The notes beneath the pieces are model-generated. The model did not search any database. It was given only the letters and a program-made list of their open reading frames with translations, and was not told the DNA's origin. This document shows, one piece after another, positions 1 through 7,667 of a DNA stretch of 35,208 nt. Made by a program: the position numbers and the translations under genes. The stretch spans positions 1 through 35,208 of the forward strand of contig CAJXRP010000029.1 in NCBI GenBank assembly GCA_913060495.1. Direction: 5' to 3'. Each line of letters opens with the position of its first letter. The first letter of the stretch is position 1. Source of the DNA: an uncultured Gammaproteobacteria bacterium. GTDB taxonomy: Bacteria; Pseudomonadota; Gammaproteobacteria; Pseudomonadales; Pseudohongiellaceae.

Positions 1-48
1 CGAGATGCTCAGGAGTCTCGTGGGCTCGGAGATGTGTATAAGAGACAG
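1..48. other. Illumina Nextera i7 adapter (non-genomic)
   Basis: Bases 15-29 read GTCTCGTGGGCTCGG and bases 30-48 read AGATGTGTATAAGAGACAG. Together they are the Nextera Read 2 / transposon mosaic-end adapter. Bases 1-6 (CGAGAT) match the end of the P7 oligonucleotide, and bases 7-14 (GCTCAGGA) sit exactly in the 8-base i7 index slot and match the index I recall as N704. Genomic sequence starts at 49. The adapter is an untrimmed sequencing artefact at the contig end and should be removed before annotation. Confidence 0.98.
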
Positions 49-1721
49 AAATTTACTACTGTCCATCCTTCTAAGCCTCTACATGATTCGTATTGGACAA
101 CTCGATACTGATCTAAGCTAATAGGATATTCCCCGCGTAGATCCTGATCAACTGCATCCCACACTTGGAAGCCCCACTTACGGTATTGATCCGCAACTTT
201 GGAGCACTTTGTTCCATCAGGGTTGGTGCGTACCCAGCTTGGTGGGACGCAGAACAACATATCTATTGGTCGGTTGCCATCTTCCCTTGCGGTCGCTGAC
301 AATCGCCTGTGGAACTCCTCCGACATTGCATCACCAATAATTACTATTACCCTTCCTCCGTGTGCTTCTGGTAAGGGCTGAAGATTCCAGTTTGAATATT
401 CAATTTGCTCCGCAAAATAGCCAACTGCCTGGCAAAGACTAGACTTTAGTCTTAGGCTCTTGCGTAGCGGCACTACTTGCGATTTAGAGCGATCGATTCC
501 TTCTCGCCAATCTATGCTATTAACACTTCGTACAAATTGATCAACTCCATCTGCAATTATTACTTTTTCAAAACCGTATAGTTTGTAGATCAAATCTCTT
601 TCATTTTCGGGCCAATCTTGCGACTCATCTATTAGAATTAGGTCCCAGGCTAGGTTCTTGCTCGATCGAGTTTTCGCATTCTCGATGTCTTGTGGTAATA
701 AGACATCATCTGCAAAATATTGCAATGTGCTGTCCTTGAATGATTCGTATTTAGAGAAAAAATTAGGTTGCTTTTGAGAAATCATTCCTAGTTGGACGAG
801 CCATTCATGCATAAAGCTATGAATAGTTTTAATGGCAATACTATGACATCCAACAGCATCTTTTGCTCCGAGCAATGTAAGCAACCGTCGCAGATCAGCT
901 ACAAGAGCTTTGTTGTAAGTGAGAAGAACAACCCTCAAACCCATCTCACTGTAAGCTTGGTATGCTGTTTGTATCAGCCGGACTGTTTTGCCTGTACCTC
1001 CACGACCTTTATAGATAAGCAGCTGCTTGCCTAGTTTATCCGCATACTGTTGTTGGGATCTGTCTAACACGGATTTTGTAATAGCTTCTAGGCGCTTCCT
1101 ATCTAGTCTCGATGGTTCTAGCTCGTGAGAGAATATGTCACACACGTCTTCAAGGTAGCTCCTGGAGCTAAATGTAGAGACTACGCGATCGGTTCCTCTT
1201 GAAAAAAGTCTCAGTTTTTCACAAAAATCTTCCCAATCTGCATCCATACCTAGGATGTTACTTTGTTGTTTTGGTAAATCTGCTTTCGCAACAGAAGTAA
1301 GCCAGATCAAATTGCTAATGTATGGTGAAGAATTGTTTCTGTAGTTTTTGACAATGTACTTTCTAACAGAGTATTTTTGTTTTTCACTCTGGTTTGTAAC
1401 ATCGTGATACTCACCGTGATAGCGAACCAAGCATCTGGCTCCTTCAAATTTGACACTATTCTCTGCATGGCCTTTGATCTCGATAGTTGCACAAAATGAC
1501 TGGATCGATATTTTTTCTTTATGATCTCTATAGTCTGCAAAAAAAACAAGAAGATCGATGTCTTGATAGTTTTGGCCAAAGCATTGGATTGAAGGAAGGA
1601 TGTGCAATACTATTTTACTGTCGTGCTCTATTGATGGCATCGACTTAACGGCAATACGAGCAAGGCTCTCCGCAGCCGCATACTCAGAAGAGCCATCTTT
1701 CATTCCGTGTATTTGCAACAT
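49..1721 (-). CDS. NERD-domain SF1 helicase-like protein, 3' end missing
   Basis: A probable DNA-processing nuclease/helicase. The N-terminal part resembles a NERD (nuclease-related) domain, with acidic residues at D54/D56 and an E-x-K pair at E81/K83, as in PD-(D/E)xK folds. A P-loop GRGGTGKT lies at residues 239-246, a Walker B LILIDESQDW at 361-370, and an SF1 motif resembling UvrD motif V (SCRGLEGW) at about 546-553. Genomic sequence supports residues 1-557; codon 558 straddles the adapter and the remaining residues are adapter-derived. The real C-terminus, including motif VI, is missing. The ATG at 1721 has a weak ribosome site; an ATG six codons later is an alternative. The gene is AT-richer than its neighbours and lies beside ssrA, suggesting a mobile or defence-type gene. 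That role is inference. Confidence 0.8.
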
Positions 1722-2275
1722 ATTTTCTTAGATCGCCTATTCTGGGGAAAATGAAAACGTTCTAAGGTGCATAGTTTGACCAAAAGAGTGCTGCATATTT
1801 AGACTCTCTGTCTTTTTACTTTTTGCTTCGCCCATGTCATTGGGTGATGGTTCCATTTTTATCAGGATTTGGCGGAAGTGTATTACCCGTTATTCACGTG
1901 ACATATAACGATATTTGTTGAAGGACGTCAATTTGTTTGCTGAGTGTGAGGGAGATTTGGGGCAGATTGCTTAATTGTGCGGTGGTTCGGGTTACATTAG
2001 GAGAATGTTGGGTGCAAAAGAGGGAAGGGGGTTTGCAACCCACCTCCCTGTAGGTCGTTCTACGGAATACCTTGTAGGCGCCCAAAACTGTTCCGCGTTT
2101 TCTGTAATTTCGCCTTCTATAGTAGTCGAGGATCCGGCCATAGCTGTTTTAGCATTTGATGGAGCATCTAGGAGCTGAATAGCTCGCCTAACTTTCTGAG
2201 CTCGGAGGGGATTTTCTAGATATGTTCTAGAGAATGTTACTTTCAGTGTTACTAAAACTAAAAGTCATAAACCAA
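1722..2275. other. Gene-free stretch between helicase gene and ssrA
   Basis: I see no convincing gene in these 554 bases. The longest open frames (about 60-67 codons near 1894-2178) have no ribosome site and no recognisable domain. An imperfect 12-bp stem (10 of 12 pairs) with a 3-base loop lies at 2022-2048, arms 2022-2033 and 2037-2048. No integrase gene and no second copy of the ssrA 3' end was found here. The stretch may be decayed island sequence downstream of ssrA. Confidence 0.5.
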
Positions 2276-2297
2276 CAGAACCCCGGCCGGGGTTCTG
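2276..2297 (-). terminator. Rho-independent terminator of ssrA
   Basis: This is a perfect 22-base palindrome with arms CAGAACCCCGG (2276-2286) and CCGGGGTTCTG (2287-2297). On the minus strand it is followed by TTGGTTT. It begins 9 bases past the mature CCA end of the tmRNA, the expected place for its terminator. Confidence 0.8.
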
Positions 2298-2305
2298 TTC
2301 ACATT

Positions 2306-2665
2306 TGGTGGAAGCGGGGGGATTTGAACCCCCGTCCGTCAGCTCTCTTCCTTCGGGTCTACATGCATAGCGTCGTCTATTAAGTTAACCCTCATCGGCC
2401 CGACGGGCAGGGTGAATTGGGCGAGCTTGATACTTTTTAGCCGCTTCGCGTCAAGCGCGCTCCACTGGCGATTCCGTTCTAGATGACGATTGCGATCACA
2501 AGTTTACGGACATCCCTGTGGCAATCGCTAGCAAGCTCTTAGGCTGCTAGGGCGTAGCTTTCGTCGTTGGCAACTATAAAGTTGCAGCGATTGATTTACG
2601 AGAGTCACTACCCTCTCGGCATGCACCTTAGGCTTCAATACCGGCGTCGAATCCGAATCGCTCCC
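2306..2665 (-). ncRNA. ssrA: Transfer-messenger RNA (tmRNA)
   Basis: tmRNA rescues stalled ribosomes together with SmpB and adds a degradation tag. The mature 5' end GGGAGCG (2665-2659) pairs over 7 bp, with one G-U, with CGCTTCC just before A-CCA at the 3' end (CCA at 2308-2306). The conserved GATTCGACG-type 5' sequence follows the acceptor stem, and a T-arm (GGTTCAAATCC) precedes the 3' end. The tag frame is at 2571-2539: resume codon GCC, then AAC GAC GAA AGC TAC GCC CTA GCA GCC TAA. It encodes ANDESYALAA, or AANDESYALAA with the charged alanine. E. coli has ANDENYALAA, so one residue differs. The RNA is about 360 nt, normal for one-piece tmRNA, and lies just downstream of smpB on the same strand. 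Confidence 0.97.
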
Positions 2666-2763
2666 AAGTGAGTGTTGATAATAGCATAGATTGGGGCTTG
2701 TAGCCTGATATCAAGCTCACAGTCCCGACTATTGATGGGTTGCTAGGGTTGGAAAATGTTGGC

Positions 2764-3258
2764 TTAGCGGTTTGCGTGACGCACGATGCGCTGCTTGTCC
2801 ACGGCCCATTCTTGATCTTTCTGTGCTGCACGCTTGTCGTGATCTTGCTTGCCCTTTGCCATAGCGATCTGCACTTTGATCAGATGGCCCTTCCAATACA
2901 TCTTGGTGGCGACACAGGTGTGGCCCTTCTGTTGAACCGCCGCGATTAGCTTGGATAGTTCCTTAGCTTTCAGTAGCAGCTTCTTGGTTCTGTCTGGGTC
3001 GGCAATGACATGGGTGTTGGTAGTGTTCAGCGGTGTGACATGGCAGCCTAATAGAAATGCTTCGCCGTCTTTTAGCAGCACATAGCTGTCTGCTAGCTGC
3101 ACACTCTTCATGCGCATGGCTTTCACTTCCCAGCCTAGCAGTGCAACGCCAGCCTCATAAGTGTCTTCTATGTAGTAGTCGTGGCGCGCCTTTTTATTGG
3201 CAACGATAGTGGTATCTACCGTTTTGCTTTTGACTCTTGTTGTCTTGGATTTTGCCAT
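2764..3258 (-). CDS. smpB: SsrA-binding protein SmpB
   Basis: SmpB binds the tRNA-like domain of tmRNA and carries it to stalled ribosomes. The 164-residue product aligns by eye with E. coli SmpB throughout: N-terminal [11 protein letters not shown], then [31 protein letters not shown] and a C-terminal [11 protein letters not shown] / DKQRI tail. The tail inserts into the mRNA channel in characterised homologues. The ATG at 3258 is the only start giving a full-length family match. No Shine-Dalgarno sequence precedes it, and a TATAAT lies only 8 bases upstream, so the message may be almost leaderless. The mature ssrA 5' end lies 98 bases downstream on the same strand, so the two partners form one locus. 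Confidence 0.97.
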   Translation of the reverse strand: MAKSKTTRVKSKTVDTTIVANKKARHDYYIEDTYEAGVALLGWEVKAMRMKSVQLADSYVLLKDGEAFLLGCHVTPLNTTNTHVIADPDRTKKLLLKAKELSKLIAAVQQKGHTCVATKMYWKGHLIKVQIAMAKGKQDHDKRAAQKDQEWAVDKQRIVRHANR

Positions 3259-3266
3259 GGGGCGCG

Positions 3267-3297
3267 ATTATAGCGTTTTCCGTGATCTTAGGCTCAA
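3267..3297 (-). promoter_or_regulatory. Candidate smpB promoter close to the start codon
   Basis: On the minus strand, TATAAT occupies 3272-3267, with a weak TTGAGC (3297-3292) 19 bases upstream. A start site 6-8 bases after the -10 box would fall at about 3260, leaving only about two untranslated bases before the smpB ATG at 3258. The -35 spacing is poor, so this call rests mainly on the perfect -10 box. Confidence 0.35.
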
Positions 3298-3326
3298 AAA
3301 CTTCGCAAAGCGCCATTTGACGCGCG

Positions 3327-3355
3327 TTGTACTGCTTTGGCGGCACTGTTAGAAT
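3327..3355 (+). promoter_or_regulatory. Candidate sigma-70 promoter of the NSS transporter gene
   Basis: TTGTAC (3327-3332) and TAGAAT (3350-3355) are separated by 17 bases. They lie in the divergent gap between smpB and the transporter gene, about 65 bases before its ATG. Confidence 0.45.
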
Positions 3356-3420
3356 CCCTCAACAATAATAATTTGTTAGCCGATAATGAGGCTAATACAT
3401 TGAGCTAAAAGGGGTTTTTG

Positions 3421-4824
3421 ATGTCACAAGATAGAGGGCAATTTAGCTCAAGACTGGGATTTATCCTCGCCGCTGCTGGCTCTGCAGTGGGCCTCGGTAA
3501 CCTCGTGGCGTTCCCGGTTATGGCATCCAAGAACGGCGGTGCCGCCTTCCTGATCATCTATCTCTTCTTTATTGCCTTCATCTGTTACCCGGTAATGCTT
3601 GCCGAAATTTCCATGGGGCGTAAGACCCAGCGCAATCCCGTGGGTGCATTCTCTGCCTTATCAGACGGCGACAAGAAGTGGCGCCTGGTGGGCATGCTAG
3701 GCATCTTGACGCCTTTTATGATCGCCGTGTTCTACACGGTGATAACTGTTTGGTTGGTTGTGTACCTGAAGGAGATCGCCACCGGCGGTCTGGACTCCCT
3801 CGCGGATGAGGCGACCTTCGGTGTATTGGTTGCCGAGCCTTCTTTGTTTGGCTATCTCATTTTGTTGCTGGGCATCGTTTTTACGATTTTGCTAGGCGGT
3901 GTGAAGGGTGGCATCGAACGGCTCGCTAGAGTGTTGATGCCTACGCTTGCGGTGATGTTGATCCTGCTAACAATCTTCGTGCTGACCTTGGATGGTGCCA
4001 GTGCAGGCCTTAGCTATTACCTGGTTCCCGACTTCAGCAAGGTTAGCCTATCGGTGGTTAACGGTGCGCTTAGTCAGGCCTTCTTTTCTCTTTCGCTGGG
4101 CATGGGTATCTTGATTACCTACGGTTCTTACTTTGGTCGCGAGGACAATATTCCGCAATCTACGCGCATGGTTGCCATCGCCGATACTAGCGTTGCCTTC
4201 TTTGCAGGCTTGTTAATCTTGCCTGCTATTTTTGCTTTCGACCCGAACACCAATACCGATGACCTCTCTACTAGTAGTGTGGGTTTGATCTTTAGTTTCT
4301 TGCCGAAGATATTCTTGTCCATGCAGGCGGCGGTGGGTTACACCGGTGCCAGTATTGTCGCGTTGATGTTCTTTTCCTTGGTGTTCTTTGCTGCGCTAAC
4401 GTCATTGGTTTCCATCATCGAAATTCCGATCTCTTGCTGGATCGATGAGCGGAAGATGAGTCGTAAGAAGGCGGTGTTGTTGCAGGCGTGCCTGCTGTTG
4501 ATCTTCGCGATTCCTGCGGTTATGTCCCTAGGCATGGTGGACTTCTTTACTAATTTTACTACCTACGGCGGCGTGTCGAAGTCCTTCTTCGATCTGGTGT
4601 CCGATGTGTTCTATGAGACGATCTTGCCGCTGGTGGGTTTTACGGTGTGTATCTTCTGTTCCTATAGATGGAAGACCAGTGGCTTGTCTGAGGAGTTAGC
4701 AAAAGGCGATCCGGCCTACGAAGGCTCACTGCTGCAGAAGTACATCAACTTTTCTTTGGGTACTATTATTCCTGTTGTGCTCTTGGTGGTTTTCATCAGC
4801 ACCGTTTACCAGATCTACCTGTAG
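3421..4824 (+). CDS. Sodium-dependent transporter, NSS (SNF) family
   Basis: An inner-membrane sodium-coupled symporter, probably for an amino acid or related solute. The N-terminus FILAAAGSAVGLGNLVAFP is the family signature: an unwound TM1 that helps form the sodium and substrate site. GGAAFLIIYL and the PVMLAEISMGR motif follow. The 467-residue protein has about 11 hydrophobic segments, typical for bacterial members such as MhsT or Tyt1. I chose the ATG at 3421, which has AAAAGGGG six bases upstream, over the in-frame TTG at 3418. The substrate cannot be read from sequence. The gene lies between smpB and ratA, which are adjacent in P. aeruginosa as I recall, so it is an addition to the core block or a lineage-specific arrangement. 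Confidence 0.93.
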   Translation: MSQDRGQFSSRLGFILAAAGSAVGLGNLVAFPVMASKNGGAAFLIIYLFFIAFICYPVMLAEISMGRKTQRNPVGAFSALSDGDKKWRLVGMLGILTPFMIAVFYTVITVWLVVYLKEIATGGLDSLADEATFGVLVAEPSLFGYLILLLGIVFTILLGGVKGGIERLARVLMPTLAVMLILLTIFVLTLDGASAGLSYYLVPDFSKVSLSVVNGALSQAFFSLSLGMGILITYGSYFGREDNIPQSTRMVAIADTSVAFFAGLLILPAIFAFDPNTNTDDLSTSSVGLIFSFLPKIFLSMQAAVGYTGASIVALMFFSLVFFAALTSLVSIIEIPISCWIDERKMSRKKAVLLQACLLLIFAIPAVMSLGMVDFFTNFTTYGGVSKSFFDLVSDVFYETILPLVGFTVCIFCSYRWKTSGLSEELAKGDPAYEGSLLQKYINFSLGTIIPVVLLVVFISTVYQIYL

Positions 4825-4845
4825 CTGCCCTATGGTTTCTAGCTC

Positions 4846-5283
4846 ATGACTTCGATCAATCGAAGCGCCCTGGTCGAATACTCTGCCGAGCAGATGTTTG
4901 ATCTGGTGAATGACATCGAACACTATCCACAGTTCATGCAGGGCTGCGTCTCCGCACAAGTGTTGAGCCAGTCTGACACTGAACTCGTCGGTGAGCTGCG
5001 CCTTGCCAAGGCGGGAATCAGTCAGCAGTTTACGACTAAGAACACTCTGCTTAGACCGGAGCGAATCGACATGAGTCTGGTTGAGGGTGGCTTTAAGAAT
5101 TTCACTTCACAGTGGACCTTTGATGCGCTGACGACAAATGCCTGCAAGGTTTCTTTGTCGATGGAGTTTGAGTTCAAGTCTGGCTTGATGGGCTTTGCGG
5201 CGGAGAAGCTGTTTAGTAGTTCGGCGAATAATTTAGTCGATGCGATCGTGCAGCGCGCCCATGAGGTCTATAGTGGTGAGTGA
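4846..5283 (+). CDS. ratA: RatA/Coq10-type START-domain protein
   Basis: A 145-residue single-domain polyketide cyclase/START fold protein. The start SALVEYSAEQMFDLVNDIEHYPQF is typical of the RatA (YfjG)/Coq10 family, as are EGGFKNFTSQWTF and the C-terminal helix ending AHEVYSGE. Homologues have been linked to ubiquinone binding (Coq10) and, in E. coli, to inhibition of 70S assembly; the physiological role is disputed and I do not read it as a proven toxin. The gene starts 22 bases after the transporter gene and overlaps the start region of rnfH, the pairing seen in many gammaproteobacteria. Confidence 0.92.
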   Translation: MTSINRSALVEYSAEQMFDLVNDIEHYPQFMQGCVSAQVLSQSDTELVGELRLAKAGISQQFTTKNTLLRPERIDMSLVEGGFKNFTSQWTFDALTTNACKVSLSMEFEFKSGLMGFAAEKLFSSSANNLVDAIVQRAHEVYSGE

Positions 5284-5629
5284 AGACAATTCTTTTGATG
5301 ACGATCAGCCCGAATCTTTGATTAAGGTTGAGGTCGCATACGCCACACCGCAGCGTCAGCTTATCGTGCCTCTCAATGTTCCAGTTGGGACTACGGCGTT
5401 TGAGGCGGTGAAGAGATCGAATATCGCCAGCGAATTTTCAGAGATCGATATCGATAAAGATCCGATGGGCATCTTCTCCAAGCCACTAGATGGCAAGGGC
5501 AGGCCTAAGCCGGATGAATATGTAATGAGTGCCGGTGATAGAGTAGAGATATACCGGCCGCTGTTGATCGACCCGAAGGCAGCGCGGTTGGATCGGGCTA
5601 AAGTTTCAAAGCCGGCGAAGAAGAAATAG
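5273..5629 (+). CDS. rnfH: RnfH/RatB family beta-grasp protein
   Basis: A small ubiquitin-like beta-grasp protein of the RnfH (RatB, YfjF) family, about 118 residues. The matching core runs IKVEVAYATPQRQL, then GTTAFEAVKRS, then DRVEIYRPLLIDPK, and it ends in a Lys-rich tail. Its molecular function is not settled. The frame is open back to 5240, but the plausible starts are GTG codons at 5273 or 5276, preceded by GAGG at 5263-5266. Either start overlaps the last codons of ratA, suggesting translational coupling. An ATG at 5261 is a third option. In P. aeruginosa this gene is followed by omlA/bamE; here an accessory block intervenes. Confidence 0.9.
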   Translation: MVSEDNSFDDDQPESLIKVEVAYATPQRQLIVPLNVPVGTTAFEAVKRSNIASEFSEIDIDKDPMGIFSKPLDGKGRPKPDEYVMSAGDRVEIYRPLLIDPKAARLDRAKVSKPAKKK

Positions 5630-5668
5630 TCTATTCTACGCGTTGGAATTTCAAAGGACTTTCTAGCA

Positions 5669-5752
5669 GGTGAAAAACGCTCTGGAGTGAAAGTTTTTTG
5701 ACTAGGTTCTGGTGAAAAACGCTCTGGAGTGAAAATTTTTTGACTAGGTTCT
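5669..5752. repeat. Tandem repeat, two 42-bp units
   Basis: Unit 1 is 5669-5710 and unit 2 is 5711-5752. Each starts GGTGAAAAACGCTCTGG and ends TTTTTTGACTAGGTTCT. They differ at a single base (AAAG versus AAAA before the T run) and abut exactly. They lie in the 195-base gap between rnfH and the CC-tailed gene, with no coding frame across them. Confidence 0.95.
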
Positions 5753-5824
5753 GTCTTATCTTCTAAACCCTTAACGCTTATCGCATAATAGATTCATACA
5801 CATTCATTAACTCTGGTTTCACCA

Positions 5825-6100
5825 ATGTCTGAAGAAGAACAAAAAGAAAGCCTACTCAAGAAAATCGAGAAAGGCCTGCATGAATACTACGTCACCGGTT
5901 ATCGACGTTCCTTCGCTCGTGCGCAGCGCGACGAAGAAGACTTATTCATGCTGTTGGTATTCGCCGAGAGTCTGGGCATACCCAACCCCGCTGCCTTCTA
6001 CACTATGGAATTACTCCCTATCGTCTACGACCGTTTTCATGACTGGCATGTTCGCATGGGCATGGAACGTTCACCCTTGGATCACGTATCTTGCTGTTAG
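5825..6100 (+). CDS. Small CC-tailed protein (cory-CC-star type)
   Basis: A 91-residue acidic and basic helical protein without a signal peptide. It ends in two cysteines (C90, C91) immediately before the stop. This matches the family I recall as 'cory-CC-star', small proteins encoded next to ArsA-type ATPases and named for the terminal CC. Conserved-looking segments are YVTGYRRSFARAQRDEEDLF and IPNPAAFYTMELLP. The function is unknown; the paired terminal cysteines could bind metal or form a disulphide, which is inference. The ATG at 5825 has no obvious ribosome site. The ArsA-like gene starts inside the last ten bases of this one, so the two are very likely translated together. Confidence 0.8.
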   Translation: MSEEEQKESLLKKIEKGLHEYYVTGYRRSFARAQRDEEDLFMLLVFAESLGIPNPAAFYTMELLPIVYDRFHDWHVRMGMERSPLDHVSCC

Positions 6101-7080
6101 AACTCGCTCGCTCAAAAAAAATACTCTTCTTCGGTGGTAAGGGAGGCGTCGGTAAGACGACTATCTCCGCCGCCACTGCCTTGGCGCGTGCGAACGAGGG
6201 TGCAAAGGTATTGCTGGTCTCCACAGACCCGGCACACAACCTTGGTCATTTGTTCGATAGGAAGATTGGCTCGAAGCCGGTGCGCCTCGCTGCAGGTTTG
6301 GATGGTCTAGAGCTAGACCCAGCCGAGACAGTTAAGCTACACATGCAAGAGATCACTAATTCCTTGCACCGCTTGATGCCCATAAATTTGCGCAGCGAAG
6401 TAGACAAGCACATGGCATTGTCGAAGGACGCGCCGGGCATGCAAGAGGCAGCGATACTCGAGCGCATCGCGGAAGTGGTGGAGCAGGGCACTAAGGACTA
6501 TGACCTTATCGTTTTCGATACTGCGCCATCCGGGCATACAGCACGCTTGATGGTGCTTCCTGAGATGATGTCAGCTTGGACTGAGGGCTTGATACACCGC
6601 CGCGAGAAGGCAGACAAGTTTGCCGAGATCGTGCGTGGTATGGGCAGAGATTCTAGCGTTGAGGATAAGGTGTTCGGCAACGATGCCGAGGACGAAGACA
6701 AGTCTCGTGAATCGGGAATACGCAGCTTATTGAACCGTCGTCGGCTTCGTTTTACGACACTGCGCGATAAGATATCCGATAAGAATCAGACTTCATTCGT
6801 AATTGTATTGGCGGCAGAACGATTGCCGGTACTAGAGACAATCGAGCTGCAAGCGCAGCTAAAGAAGGCGAAGATCAGTGTCGATTGCCTAGTCGTGAAC
6901 AAGCGCTCTCCCGAGGGCGAGGGTGGTTTTCTCGAAGAGCGTCGTGCGCAGGAAGAGGCGCATATGGCGACGTTAATCAAGGCGCTGCCAAAAATTCCAC
7001 GTCAGGATATTTTTCTACTAGCACAGGATATTGTAGGCGTTGGCGCTCTACAGGCTATGGCTGAGCGGCTAAATGACTAG
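6091..7080 (+). CDS. ArsA/Get3-family ATPase
   Basis: A soluble P-loop ATPase of the ArsA/TRC40 (Get3) branch of the SIMIBI class. Visible motifs are the deviant Walker A GGKGGVGKTT (residues 15-24), switch I DPAHNLGHLF (46-55) and switch II DTAPSGHTARL (about 165). The protein has one ATPase domain (329 residues), not the fused pair of plasmid ArsA. Its only visible cysteine is in VDCLVV, so the metalloid-binding cysteines of arsenite-pump ArsA are absent, and no arsB, arsC or arsR lies nearby. An arsenic-resistance label would mislead. The likely start is the TTG at 6091, overlapping the CC-tailed gene by 10 bases. Members of this branch move hydrophobic or tail-anchored clients; the adjacent small protein is the obvious candidate partner. 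Confidence 0.9.
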   Translation: MLLELARSKKILFFGGKGGVGKTTISAATALARANEGAKVLLVSTDPAHNLGHLFDRKIGSKPVRLAAGLDGLELDPAETVKLHMQEITNSLHRLMPINLRSEVDKHMALSKDAPGMQEAAILERIAEVVEQGTKDYDLIVFDTAPSGHTARLMVLPEMMSAWTEGLIHRREKADKFAEIVRGMGRDSSVEDKVFGNDAEDEDKSRESGIRSLLNRRRLRFTTLRDKISDKNQTSFVIVLAAERLPVLETIELQAQLKKAKISVDCLVVNKRSPEGEGGFLEERRAQEEAHMATLIKALPKIPRQDIFLLAQDIVGVGALQAMAERLND

Positions 7081-7165
7081 TTACTTTGCTGTCATTACGC
7101 TAACAAATTCACAATTTTTAACAGTCGCGATAATTGATGTATTGAAACTTGTGAGTAAGTAATAG

Positions 7166-7194
7166 TTGACTCTAATGTTTAAATTCTCAATAAT
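7166..7194 (+). promoter_or_regulatory. Candidate sigma-70 promoter of the first metal module
   Basis: TTGACT (7166-7171) and AATAAT (7189-7194) are 17 bases apart, upstream of the small HxH/CxxC gene at 7238. No clear Zur or Fur palindrome overlaps it. Confidence 0.4.
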
Positions 7195-7237
7195 CGAAGG
7201 CTATTCAGAGTAATTGCGAAGCAGAATCACAGAAATA

Positions 7238-7552
7238 ATGAGTTATTCTATTAACAGTCTAAGCAAGAAGTTGTCCAAGCAAAGGGTCCTTATGCCCGTT
7301 GTTGTTGCATCTTTTGCGCTGCTGCTAGTATTCCTGCAAAGCACTGAATTGACGCATACTCATGCTGACGCATCGCAGCAATATCAATGTGAGATATGTG
7401 TAAAAGTTGGTGCTAACGACGATCTAATCGCCTCTGGCACTGTAGATTTTTCCTTTAATTTGGTGCAACAAAGCTATCTTGGCTCTGCGCTAAATTCTAT
7501 TCCCTTTCTGGCGCCTGCACGCGCCAACTCCCGCGCTCCGCCGCAAGCCTAA
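7238..7552 (+). CDS. Small membrane protein with HxH and CxxC, DUF2946-like
   Basis: A 104-residue protein with one hydrophobic segment (residues about 18-34), which could be a signal or an anchor. After it come H40/H42 (THTH) and C51-E-I-C54, then VKVG; it ends RANSRAPPQA. The membrane segment, His pair, CxxC and C-terminal R-x-PP ending resemble the DUF2946 type of small proteins often seen beside copper or zinc TonB receptors. I chose the ATG at 7238; the frame is open upstream to a TTG at 7214. It has a paralogue at 9992 with the CxxC at exactly the same residue numbers. Both genes precede a TonB-dependent receptor. A periplasmic metal-handling role is inferred. Confidence 0.75.
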   Translation: MSYSINSLSKKLSKQRVLMPVVVASFALLLVFLQSTELTHTHADASQQYQCEICVKVGANDDLIASGTVDFSFNLVQQSYLGSALNSIPFLAPARANSRAPPQA

Positions 7553-7667
7553 ACTACTTCTAAATCATATATAGCTATCCGTGGGACCACTCCAAATTTT
7601 TTTTGACGAGTGCTCGCAATGGTCAGCGAATCATTATTATTTAATTAGTTGTTATTTAGGGATTGTC

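Noticed and set aside
1975..2178. 67-codon open frame in the ssrA-adjacent gap
   Set aside because: No ribosome site, no recognisable domain and overlapping frames of similar size on the other strand.
1..2305. Second copy of the ssrA 3' end as an island attachment site
   Set aside because: No repeat of the T-arm/CCA sequence was found in the available left flank; it may lie beyond the contig end.
4846..5629. ratA-rnfH as a toxin-antitoxin pair
   Set aside because: The pairing is a conserved core arrangement and the RatB product is not an established antitoxin; a START-domain/ubiquinone-related role is at least as likely.
5669..5752. CRISPR array
   Set aside because: The units abut with no spacer and there are only two; no cas genes are present.
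6091..7080. Arsenic-resistance ArsA
   Set aside because: Single ATPase domain, no metal-binding cysteine set and no arsB/arsC/arsR nearby; the Get3-like reading fits better.
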